Assembly (NCBI GenBank): GCA_029975965.1
Contig: JARKOV010000094.1
Span: 1 to 34,968 of the forward strand
Source of the DNA: Anaerolinea sp.
GTDB taxonomy: Bacteria; Chloroflexota; Anaerolineae; Anaerolineales; Anaerolineaceae
Reading direction: 5' to 3'
Length of the DNA stretch: 34,968 nucleotides
Of the stretch, positions 24,525 to 32,300 are shown in pieces. The translations under genes were made by a program, and so were the position numbers. The notes under the pieces are model-generated. The model did no database searches. It worked only from the letters and a program-made list of their open reading frames with translations, and was not told where the DNA came from. Position 1 is the first letter of the stretch; each line of letters opens with the position of its first letter.

Positions 24525-26949
24525 CCTGATCCTCTACACGTTCCTTTCCCTCATCCACCAGTTCGCCAAGGGCAGGCAGGGCAAAGGCAAACGTGCTGCC
24601 CTTACCCACCTCGCTGGATAACCAGATCCGCCCGTTGTGCCGCTCGACGATCTCCTTGCTGATCGCCAGTCCCAGGCCCGTGCCTTTGGGTTTCGAGGTG
24701 AGCGGATCGCCAATCTGGTTGAATTTCTCGAACACGCGCCCCTGGTCTTCGGGCGGAATGCCCGGGCCGGTGTCGATCACCTCGACCACCACCTCGCCGT
24801 CCACCGCCTGGCACCTGAGGCGCACCTCGCCCTGGGTGGTGAATTTGACCGCGTTCGAGACGAGGTTGATAATCACCTGCAAGAGCCGGTCGAAATCGCC
24901 GTCCACCATGGGTAAATCCGGCTGGACGTCTTTCACCAGCGAGATCGGTTTGCCGTCGAACAATGGCGAAGTGCTGGCGGCCGCCGATTCGAGAATTTGC
25001 GCCAGCGACACCGGGCGGAAATGCCACTCCATCTTGCCGGCCTCGATCTTCTCCAGGTCGAGCAGGTTATTGATCATCGTCATCAAGCGCTGCCCTTCTG
25101 CCAGGATGATCTCGAGATTCCTGTCGATCTGCTCCCTGACGTGCTCGAGCTTGCCGTCCTCGGCGGGCAAGAGAGGGAAGATGCGCTCTTCCAGGCGGCG
25201 CTGGATGATGCGCGCGAAGCCGAAGATCGATACCAGCGGCGTGCGCAGCTCGTGGCTGACGTTGGCGAGGAAATCGCTTTTGGCGGCGTTGGCTTTATCG
25301 GCTGCCTGGCGGGCCAGTTCCATCTCCCGCGCGTACTCGACGGTCTGGTTGAACAGCCGGGCGTTCTCCATCGCCACGCCAATCTGTTGCCCGATCGCTT
25401 CCGGGACGGCCAATTCCTCTTCCGTGGGGGTGGTGGTCAGACTGCTGACAACGTTGATCGCCCCGAGCACCTTCTCCTGCGCCAGCAGGGGTATGCTCAC
25501 CACCAGCCGGTACCCTTCAGCGTAGAGGGATTCACGGAGCATCGAGGAGGGCAGATCATCCACCAGCCGTGCCAGCGGGCGCTTCTCCTGCACGACCCGC
25601 TCGATAATGCTGACGTTGAGCGGCAGCGACCTGCTCAGCCGCACCAGGCGATCGCTGATCCCGTGATGAGCTTCCATGTGCAGGATGCCACTCGTCTCGT
25701 CCAGGCGGAAAACCGCCCCGGCTTCCATTCCCAGCACTTCGATCGTCTTGCGCAGCGCGTCCGGCAGGATTTGCCGGAGGTCGAGCGATTGGCTGGTCAC
25801 CGCCGAGATCGAATTCAGGGCCTGCAGCTCGGCCGTGCGCGCCTGGACTCGCTCCTCGAGCGTGGCGTATAAATCTTTCAGGCGCTGCGCCATGTCATTG
25901 AACTGCCAGGCCAACGCTTCCAGTTCGTCGCCGGTGTCAACCTGGATCTCCTGGCTGAAATCGCCGTCCGCGATGCGCTGCGCGGCGGCGGTAAAATCGG
26001 TGATCGGCTCGGTGATGCGCTGCACTCCGACCAGCACCACCAGCGTCGGGACGATCAAGCCCAACACCAGAAGCAAGAGCAAAGAGCGGCGCGATTCGTC
26101 GCTGGGTTGCGCCAGGCTGCGCCAGTCTTGCTTGACGATCAGCGTCCAGTTGGTGCGCGGAACCGGCGCGTAACCGGTGAGGATGCTGTTTCCAAAACTC
26201 GACTCGGCCCCAATCGAGCCGCTCTGCCCGGTAAAAGGCGCGTCGCCCAGGCTCTGGTCGAAGAAATAATTGCCGATCAACACCGGCCGGTTGGAAAAGA
26301 TGATCCGGCGGTTGCCATCCACCAGGTAGGATTCACCGTCTCTCCCGATGCGCAGCTTGAGCAACGTGCCGTAGAACGCGCTGTTGGTTTCAGACTTCAG
26401 GCGGAACATACCGGCAGCCACGCCGTGAAATTCGTTCTGCGCCCCCAGGATCGGGGTCGCCAGGACGATCACGTTCTCACCGGCGGGGCTGATCGACTCG
26501 ACGTTCGAGATGAACACGGCTGGCGAGCGAATCATGCTGCGGAAAAAGGAGCGGTTCGACCAATCCTGCCCGATCAGATCCGGTTGTTCGGGTTGGGTCC
26601 CGACCACCATGCCGAGATTGTTCAAGATGTAGACCCCCCCGTCGAAGAAGACCAGCCGGTTACCGAAGTCGGCCAGCGCTGCCTGGAGGCTGTCGTTATC
26701 TCCGGAATAGATGCCGGGCAGGCGCGCCAATCCGGCCAGCCTGTCCAGATATTCCTCGAAGCTACCCGAGACCTCGTTGGCCATCAATTGGGTCAGCTCC
26801 TCATCCTGGCCGAAGATCAACTGCTCGGTGGTCTGCTGATACGCCACGTACAGGGTCAAGGCCACCACAAACAAGATGATCGCCGTGGGAACAAACGACC
26901 AGGCGATGATCTTGGTGTGCAGCCGGAAACGGATTCGCCTTTCAGCCAA
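24517..26949 (-). CDS. Sensor histidine kinase, dCache-HAMP-GAF-HisKA-HATPase
   Basis: An 810-residue inner-membrane kinase. There is a membrane helix at about 13-35, an extracytoplasmic dCache-type domain (about 36-285), a second helix (about 288-310), HAMP (RITEPITDFTAAAQRIADGDF, about 310-360), a coiled coil, GAF (about 385-545) and HisKA with NVSHELRTPL (His566). The ATPase domain has an N box in NLVSNAVKF, DTGPGIP and GTGLGLAISKEIV. It begins at a TTG (26949), 13 nt after the solute-binding protein gene, with GAAGGG upstream; no nearby ATG fits. The neighbouring lipoprotein suggests that ligand-loaded binding protein may contact the dCache domain. The stand-alone regulator downstream is the likely partner. 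Confidence 0.93.
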   Translation of the reverse strand: MAERRIRFRLHTKIIAWSFVPTAIILFVVALTLYVAYQQTTEQLIFGQDEELTQLMANEVSGSFEEYLDRLAGLARLPGIYSGDNDSLQAALADFGNRLVFFDGGVYILNNLGMVVGTQPEQPDLIGQDWSNRSFFRSMIRSPAVFISNVESISPAGENVIVLATPILGAQNEFHGVAAGMFRLKSETNSAFYGTLLKLRIGRDGESYLVDGNRRIIFSNRPVLIGNYFFDQSLGDAPFTGQSGSIGAESSFGNSILTGYAPVPRTNWTLIVKQDWRSLAQPSDESRRSLLLLLVLGLIVPTLVVLVGVQRITEPITDFTAAAQRIADGDFSQEIQVDTGDELEALAWQFNDMAQRLKDLYATLEERVQARTAELQALNSISAVTSQSLDLRQILPDALRKTIEVLGMEAGAVFRLDETSGILHMEAHHGISDRLVRLSRSLPLNVSIIERVVQEKRPLARLVDDLPSSMLRESLYAEGYRLVVSIPLLAQEKVLGAINVVSSLTTTPTEEELAVPEAIGQQIGVAMENARLFNQTVEYAREMELARQAADKANAAKSDFLANVSHELRTPLVSIFGFARIIQRRLEERIFPLLPAEDGKLEHVREQIDRNLEIILAEGQRLMTMINNLLDLEKIEAGKMEWHFRPVSLAQILESAAASTSPLFDGKPISLVKDVQPDLPMVDGDFDRLLQVIINLVSNAVKFTTQGEVRLRCQAVDGEVVVEVIDTGPGIPPEDQGRVFEKFNQIGDPLTSKPKGTGLGLAISKEIVERHNGRIWLSSEVGKGSTFAFALPALGELVDEGKERVEDQDG

Positions 26950-26962
26950 CGGCGCCCTTCGC

Positions 26963-28339
26963 TTAACCAGCCGGCCCGCAGTTGCAGTCCGGCATCAAAT
27001 CGCTCTGCGCCTTCTGGATCGCCTCGATCTGGCGGCAGACGTTGGCCATTTCCGTCACGGGCGCCTTGCCGAGGGTAAATACCTGGTCCCAGGCTTCCTT
27101 GGCCACCTTGCCCACGCCGACCATGTTGGGGAAAATCTCGGCGGTGACCGAATAGCCTTTGAGCTGCCCGTCGGTAAAAGCGCCGATGTTGGCGTTGGCG
27201 GCCACCTCGCCGTACTGTTCGAGGATCAAGTCGATCCAGGACTGCAAGAGCGAGCTGCGCGCCGGTTGGAGCAGGTGGGCCTTGGCCATCGCCATGCCGT
27301 ACTCCTTGCTGACCAGGAACTTCATGAACTCCCACGAGGCGTCGACGTTGCGCGTCTTAGCGTAAATGCCAAATCCATCGGTCGTCGCCAGGGTCACCCG
27401 CTTCGCCGGGCCGGCCGGGAACGGCACGATGCCAAAGCGAAATCCCACGTTCTCGAGGATGTCCTTGAGCGACCACGAGCCATCTTCGATCATCGCCACC
27501 TTGCCCTCCACGAAGGCGCGGCTGAGGCTCATGTTCTGCACGTCCAGCGAAGTCGCCATCACTTTATCGTCCCAGATGCGCGCGCGCAGCCAGTCCATTG
27601 CCTCCAGCGAGACTTTATCTGCCATCTGGCACTCGCTCGGATTATCCGGATTGGCGTAGTGACCGCCCCACCCGTTGACGTGCATCTGGATGCGGTCCCA
27701 GGAGACATTGAACATCCCGCCCCATTGCACCACCTTGTCTTCTTCGTGCACGGTCAGCTTGTGCAAAGCGGCCAGATAATCGTCGTGATCCCAGGAGTCG
27801 GTCGGATAGAGGATATCCGCCCGGTCGAAAAGGTCCTTGTTGTAGTACAGCGCCAGTGCGCCGTGGTACTGCGGCAGGCCAAATTGCAGCCCGTCGGAGG
27901 TGATCAGTGCTTGATATTGCGCGTCAGACCAGTCGTCGATGACCAGCTCGGTTCGGTCTGCTTCGACGTGAGGGCGCAAGTCGAGCAGGTAGCCGGCATC
28001 GGCCCAGGCCGGGAAAAACTCGCAACACCCGCTCATCAGGTCAGGCGCCGTGCCGGCCGCCATATCGGACACCATCTTCTCCTCTTTGTTCTCCGGATCG
28101 GGCGTATAAAACACCCGGATGTTGGGGTGTTCCTCGTTAAACCTGGCCAACATCTCCTGCGCCATGATCGGAAACCACTCGGTGCGCCAATCCTGGTAGA
28201 CCAATTGAACAGTCTCTTTGGCGGCGATGCGCGCTTCGGGGGTAGAGACGCCACACGCAGCCAGCGGCAGCGCAAAGGCTGCCGCGGCGGCTGCACGTAA
28301 AAACTCCCTTCGGGAGACCTGCCTTACGCGCTCTGTCAT
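26963..28339 (-). CDS. Orphan extracellular solute-binding lipoprotein (family 1, sugar type)
   Basis: A 458-residue protein. The N-terminus has a Tat-like motif SRREFLR (9-15), a hydrophobic Ala-rich run and a lipobox LAAC (Cys29), so it is exported and lipid-anchored. The mature part is typical of ABC solute-binding proteins for sugars (VQLVYQDWRTEWFPIMAQEML; GTAPDLMSGC; GLPQYHGALALYYNKDLFD; GKVAMIEDGSW). No permease or ATPase gene is near. Instead it sits between the globin-Rieske gene (16 nt) and a dCache kinase gene (13 nt), which suggests a sensory role. Several Cys in the mature part, including the C-terminal DCNCG, are unusual for the family. The start has TTAGGAGC upstream. Confidence 0.9.
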   Translation of the reverse strand: MTERVRQVSRREFLRAAAAAAFALPLAACGVSTPEARIAAKETVQLVYQDWRTEWFPIMAQEMLARFNEEHPNIRVFYTPDPENKEEKMVSDMAAGTAPDLMSGCCEFFPAWADAGYLLDLRPHVEADRTELVIDDWSDAQYQALITSDGLQFGLPQYHGALALYYNKDLFDRADILYPTDSWDHDDYLAALHKLTVHEEDKVVQWGGMFNVSWDRIQMHVNGWGGHYANPDNPSECQMADKVSLEAMDWLRARIWDDKVMATSLDVQNMSLSRAFVEGKVAMIEDGSWSLKDILENVGFRFGIVPFPAGPAKRVTLATTDGFGIYAKTRNVDASWEFMKFLVSKEYGMAMAKAHLLQPARSSLLQSWIDLILEQYGEVAANANIGAFTDGQLKGYSVTAEIFPNMVGVGKVAKEAWDQVFTLGKAPVTEMANVCRQIEAIQKAQSDLMPDCNCGPAG

Positions 28340-28355
28340 TTTTGCTCCTAACGGA

Positions 28356-29708
28356 TCAGATCGGGTCGACCCTACCGATCAAGCCATCGATCGTCACCGG
28401 GTAAGTGGCGACCGGTAATGTGGCCGGTCCACAGGCGACCCCGCCATCCATGATATTGAAACAAGAGCCATGCCACGGGCAGACCACCACGCCATCTTTC
28501 ACGGCTCCCTCGCACAGCGGGCCTTCGGCGTGGGTGCACTGGTTGCTGATCGCATAAAACTGGCCGTCCAGGTTAAATACGGCCACCGCCTTGTCTCCAA
28601 GGTGCACCAGTCCGGAGGCTCCCGGGGGAATGGCTGCCAGCAGAAATTCGTTGTCTCTCAGGCTGCGTTCATTCTCTTCTTTGGAAACGGTTTTCTCTTC
28701 CTCGAAAATCTCCGGCAGCTCGTATTGCGGCTGTGCTTCGGGGATCAGCAAGTACACCTCGTTGCCTTTCAAATTGATCGTGTAGGTGTCCAGCTTGGAC
28801 GAGGGGTCGACGATCAACTGCCCGGTCTGGATGTTGTACTTGTAACCGTGCAGCGGGCAGGTCAGGATGTCGCCGACCAGGCTGCCGGTGGCGACCGGAC
28901 CTCCGCGGTGCACGCAGTGGTTGCGCACGGCGTACCAGCCGCCCTTGTGGTGGAAAACCCCGATCGACAGGTCGTCCACGCGCACGATCTTGCGCCCACC
29001 GTCCGGAATCTGGTCCATGTTGGCAACGAACACCTCGCGGTACACGGGTGGACGGGTGAGACCCAGGCCGCGCTCGTAAGCCTCGACGGCCAGCTCGTGC
29101 ATCGGGTCGCGCTTGACGATCAACAACTGGCCTTCGTGCTCGAGGTCGATCTGGTCGTTGTAAGCCCGCGCCAGCATCTCGAGAATCACCATCAGCAACA
29201 GGTTCCAGGCTCGCACGGCGCGCGTTTCCAATTCGGGGTCGATCTCGTGCAACTCGGCGCGCAGGGCGTTGGAGATGGCGTGCTGCATGAAACCCACCTG
29301 CCCGATCACGTAGCGTTCCGCGATGTAGATGTTTGGATCGGCGCCATGCCGGGTGTGCGCCTTGCCGACATAGTCGATGTAGCGGGCGTACTCGTCATCG
29401 AACAACCCGCCGGTCGTCCTCCGCCAGAAGTTCGCCAGGTGCACCATGCGCTTTTGCAGGTAATCCTGGTCGACCTGCCCATTTTGGTCCAGGAAATGCT
29501 TGCGCGTTTCGGGGTAGCGCATCAAATGGGTGTAGAAATCCGCGACGATCGAGGGCAGGTGTTTCTCGATCACCAGCCCGCTGTCCTTGATCGCCTGGGT
29601 GTCGGCGTCGGTGAAACCGACGAATTCCATCATGTAGCGAAAGAAGCGGCCCGAGTCCTCCGCGCCGCGCCGTACTTTTTCTTGCTGCGTCAGGGATTGA
29701 TCGCTCAT
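28356..29708 (-). CDS. Protoglobin - Rieske - Rieske fusion protein
   Basis: A 450-residue soluble protein. Residues about 15-190 match the globin-sensor/protoglobin fold: FYTHLMRYPETRKHF, then FWRRTTGGLFDDEYARYIDYVGKAHTRHGADPNIYI, with His118 in the proximal position, so haem binding is expected. Two Rieske 2Fe-2S domains follow. The first (about 225-322) has CVH (Cys265, His267) and CPLHG (Cys284, His287). The second (about 350-450) has CTH (Cys391, His393) and CPWHG (Cys410, His413). Both have complete ligand sets but lack the disulfide Cys pair of respiratory Rieske proteins, as in Rieske ferredoxins. No kinase, cyclase or methyl-accepting output is attached. The gene lies 15 nt from STAS and 16 nt from the binding-protein gene. 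Either a gas/redox sensor or a haem oxygenase/NO-detoxifying enzyme fed by the operon's flavoprotein is possible. Confidence 0.9.
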   Translation of the reverse strand: MSDQSLTQQEKVRRGAEDSGRFFRYMMEFVGFTDADTQAIKDSGLVIEKHLPSIVADFYTHLMRYPETRKHFLDQNGQVDQDYLQKRMVHLANFWRRTTGGLFDDEYARYIDYVGKAHTRHGADPNIYIAERYVIGQVGFMQHAISNALRAELHEIDPELETRAVRAWNLLLMVILEMLARAYNDQIDLEHEGQLLIVKRDPMHELAVEAYERGLGLTRPPVYREVFVANMDQIPDGGRKIVRVDDLSIGVFHHKGGWYAVRNHCVHRGGPVATGSLVGDILTCPLHGYKYNIQTGQLIVDPSSKLDTYTINLKGNEVYLLIPEAQPQYELPEIFEEEKTVSKEENERSLRDNEFLLAAIPPGASGLVHLGDKAVAVFNLDGQFYAISNQCTHAEGPLCEGAVKDGVVVCPWHGSCFNIMDGGVACGPATLPVATYPVTIDGLIGRVDPI

Positions 29709-29723
29709 CTTAGCACCTCGTCT

Positions 29724-30077
29724 TTATTGCAATGAAGCCAACGCTTCGGCTTCGGCGGCATACAATGGAATGGCTTCATGCAAGCGGGTCAGCTCAAAGA
29801 TGCGCTGGAAATGCTCGTTTAACCCAATCCCGACCAGTTTCTGGCCCTGCCGGTTCGCCCGGATCAACAAAGTAATCAACAAGCCGATTCCGGAGCTGTT
29901 CATGTAGGTCATCTCGGTGAAATTGAGCAAGATGGCGCGCATTTTCGCGTTATCCAGTTGCTGGTAAGCCTCCATCAGCTTGTTCTCTGAAAAACGGGTG
30001 ATCTCACCCTTGATATCGATGGCTCCAATCTCATTGCTGAGCGAGCGGACTTGAATGGTCATGTTATCGGCAAGCAT
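29724..30077 (-). CDS. STAS-domain anti-sigma-factor antagonist
   Basis: A 117-residue STAS protein. TIQVRSLSNEIGAIDIKGEI begins the domain and YMNSSGIGLL holds the conserved phosphorylatable Ser (Ser61, in place of DSSG of SpoIIAA/RsbV; Asp is Asn here). In partner switching the unphosphorylated form binds an anti-sigma kinase and frees the sigma factor, while a PP2C phosphatase reactivates it. The operon has that phosphatase (22595) but no RsbW-type kinase. The ATG at 30077 follows AAGGAGT by 6 nt, and 66 nt separate it from the flavoprotein gene. Confidence 0.92.
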   Translation of the reverse strand: MLADNMTIQVRSLSNEIGAIDIKGEITRFSENKLMEAYQQLDNAKMRAILLNFTEMTYMNSSGIGLLITLLIRANRQGQKLVGIGLNEHFQRIFELTRLHEAIPLYAAEAEALASLQ

Positions 30078-30143
30078 CCTGTCACTCCTTAGAAAACCGC
30101 TTCGTCAAATTCCATCCATCCGGTCGCAGTCGCCAGGCGACGG

Positions 30144-31613
30144 CTACGCGGCCGGCAAATCTTCGTCTTCCATCAAGCTGGCGCGCTCCCACTCCGCGTG
30201 CGGGCGATCCAGCACCAGCCACTGCGGCGCCAGGGGCATCACACCCAGCTCGCGCACCACCTTGCGAGCCGCCAGCCCGACAATCGAGGTGAAGGTCGGG
30301 TAAGCCAACTCTAGCTCGGCAAGCTGCTCCACCCACATATCCGCCGCCATGCCAGTGGCAACCAGTTGGATCGTCTCCAGCGCCTGCTCGCCGACGATAT
30401 GCGCCCCCAAGATGCGGTGCGTTTCGCGCGAGGCGATCAGCTTGCAGAAGCCGACGGTGTGGTCGTCGATCACCGCCCGATCCAGGCTGGCATACGGCAC
30501 CGTTGCTACCACCGCATCTCCGGCAGCGCGCGCCTGCTCTTCGGTCATCCCTACGCTGCCGTATTCCGGGTCGGTGAACCCGCCGTGCGGGACGATCTGA
30601 TGGTGGCTGCGCTCGCCGACACCCAGCACCGCGTTTTCCGCTGCGGTGCGGGCTTCGTAACCCGCGCTCTGCACCAGCATCATGCGCCCGGTGATGTCGC
30701 CGGCGGCAAAAATGTGTTCTGCCGAGGAGCGCAAGTGCTGGTCGACGATCACGTAATTGCGCTCGTGTTTCACGCCCGCCGCATCCAGGTTGAGCGAATC
30801 CACGTTGCCCAGCCAGCCCGATGAAAGCACCACGCCCTCCGCTTCGAGCGGTACAGCGGCGCCGTCCTTGGTGTAGGTCACCACCACCCCACCGGGCACC
30901 TTCTGGATACCCTCGACGCTGCTGATACCGGGAATGATCTCGATGCCCTGCTGCCGAAAGCTGCGCGATATCACCCGCGATACCAGCTCGTCTTCGACGC
31001 GCAAGATGCGCGGGTTGCGCTCGAGCAGAGTGACCTGGGTGCCGAAGGTGGCAAAGATCGTGGCGAGCTGGCAGCCCGTGGCGGCGGCGCCGACAATCAC
31101 CAGGCTGCGCGGCAGCGCCTGGAGCGTCCAAACGTCCTTGTGCGACAGCGCGTATTCCTCACCCGGCAGATCCAGCCGGCGGGCGTGCCCCCCGGTGCAC
31201 AGGATGAATTTTGCCCCTTCCAGGCGCAGCCCGTTGTCGCATTGGATGCTATGGGCGTCCACAAACGCCGCCGGGCCGGTCTGGGTGTGAACGGCGACGT
31301 TAGAGTCCATCAAGTGCTGCAGCAACTGCTTCTTCTCGTGCACCTGGTAAACCACGCTCTGCGTTTTCGCCAGCAGGCGGGTAAAGTTTAAGGAAGGCTC
31401 GCCGACCTCGATGCCATAATCCTCGAAATGGTGCGCTTCTCGCATCAGGCGCGCGGCTTTCGCCAGCACCCGCGTTGGAACGCATCCATCGTTCGTGCAA
31501 GTCCCGCCCAGCCGGCTGCTCTCGACCAGCGCGACTTTCGCGCCCAGCTCGCTGGCGCGCAGCGCTGCCGTAATCCCCGCCGGACCTCCACCGACCACAA
31601 TCACATCCAGCAT
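30144..31613 (-). CDS. FAD/NAD(P)-dependent disulfide-reductase-like flavoprotein
   Basis: A 489-residue protein of the dihydrolipoamide dehydrogenase/mercuric reductase family. It has the FAD motif VVGGGPAG (6-13), the redox disulfide GGTCTNDGCVPT (Cys39, Cys44), an NAD-binding GAAATG variant of GxGxxG, an FAD-ribityl AAGDITG and a C-terminal dimerisation domain. The catalytic HPTxxE of dihydrolipoamide dehydrogenases reads AYPTFTS, so both the base His and its Glu partner are missing. Lipoamide is therefore an unlikely substrate, and no 2-oxoacid dehydrogenase genes are near. It may pass electrons from NAD(P)H to the Rieske/globin protein of the same operon (inference). ATG 31613 follows AAAGGAG; an upstream extension of the frame to 31886 only covers sigma-factor sequence. 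It begins 2 nt after the sigma gene's stop. Confidence 0.9.
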   Translation of the reverse strand: MLDVIVVGGGPAGITAALRASELGAKVALVESSRLGGTCTNDGCVPTRVLAKAARLMREAHHFEDYGIEVGEPSLNFTRLLAKTQSVVYQVHEKKQLLQHLMDSNVAVHTQTGPAAFVDAHSIQCDNGLRLEGAKFILCTGGHARRLDLPGEEYALSHKDVWTLQALPRSLVIVGAAATGCQLATIFATFGTQVTLLERNPRILRVEDELVSRVISRSFRQQGIEIIPGISSVEGIQKVPGGVVVTYTKDGAAVPLEAEGVVLSSGWLGNVDSLNLDAAGVKHERNYVIVDQHLRSSAEHIFAAGDITGRMMLVQSAGYEARTAAENAVLGVGERSHHQIVPHGGFTDPEYGSVGMTEEQARAAGDAVVATVPYASLDRAVIDDHTVGFCKLIASRETHRILGAHIVGEQALETIQLVATGMAADMWVEQLAELELAYPTFTSIVGLAARKVVRELGVMPLAPQWLVLDRPHAEWERASLMEDEDLPAA

Positions 31614-31615
31614 GA

Positions 31616-32242
31616 TCACTCCTTTGGCATCCAATATGTCCGGCTCATACACTCGCGGATGCGCAACCGCGCCCGCGCCAGCCGGCTTTTTACCGTTCCA
31701 ACCGGTTTCGAAATCGCATAAGAAACCTCCCGGTAATCCAGACCCTCCACATCGACCATGTAGGCCACCGTGCGGTAGGGCTGCGGCAGGCTGATCAAGC
31801 ATTGCTGCAGCCACTGGCTCAAGTCGGCGCTCTCCACCGCATCCAGAGGATTCTGCTGGTTGTGATCTGGGAGGTAGTCGCTCCAATCGCTCCCATCCTC
31901 ACCCTCCGCGTCAATCGATGAGGTGGGATGGCGCTTCTGGCTGCGCAGGCGGTCATAACAGACGTTGGTCACGATGCGCAGGATCCAGGCGTGAAAGGAC
32001 CCGTTGCGAAAGGAAGCCAGGTGCTGAAAAGCCCGCAGGAACGTGGTTTGTACCGCATCTTCCGCGTCTTCGGCTACGCCCAGGATGCTGTAGGCGGTTC
32101 CAAAAACCGAATCCTGGAAGAGTTCCACCAACCGGTTGAATGCATCCAGGTCGCCTTGTTGCGCAGCGCGCACCACCAATGCATCCACCTCGGAAGTGTC
32201 TGCCGGAGCGTAAAAAGGTATCGCCATCTCATCCATTCCCAT
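31616..32242 (-). CDS. ECF (sigma-70 family) RNA polymerase sigma factor
   Basis: A protein of about 208 residues. Region 2 (FNRLVELFQDSVFGTAYSIL, then EDAEDAVQTTFLRAFQHLASFR and FHAWILRIVTNVCYDRLRS) and region 4 (SLPQPYRTVAYMVDVEGLDYREVSYAI, VGTVKSRLARARLRIRE) are complete, joined by an acidic linker. The start is not certain: ATGs at 32242, 32236 and 32227 are in frame and none has a strong Shine-Dalgarno; the frame is open to 32332. No anti-sigma factor gene lies next to it, which is unusual. Genes downstream (flavoprotein 2 nt away, STAS, globin-Rieske) may be its regulon, or it may autoregulate the operon. Confidence 0.92.
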   Translation of the reverse strand: MGMDEMAIPFYAPADTSEVDALVVRAAQQGDLDAFNRLVELFQDSVFGTAYSILGVAEDAEDAVQTTFLRAFQHLASFRNGSFHAWILRIVTNVCYDRLRSQKRHPTSSIDAEGEDGSDWSDYLPDHNQQNPLDAVESADLSQWLQQCLISLPQPYRTVAYMVDVEGLDYREVSYAISKPVGTVKSRLARARLRIRECMSRTYWMPKE

Positions 32243-32300
32243 GCCTGAAGCTATCCATCTGGGCCCGCTTGCGCAATGCCCAGGTTTAGGCCAGGCTCGA

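Noticed and set aside
28470..29735. A 421-codon plus-strand frame opposite the globin-Rieske gene
   Set aside because: Antisense shadow: composition is Val/His/Gln/Arg-rich without domains, and the minus frame encodes clear globin and Rieske motifs.
30129..30141. Hairpin GTCGC-CAG-GCGAC between the flavoprotein and STAS genes
   Set aside because: A 5-bp stem without a T-tract lying at the end of the coding frame; too weak to call a terminator inside the operon.
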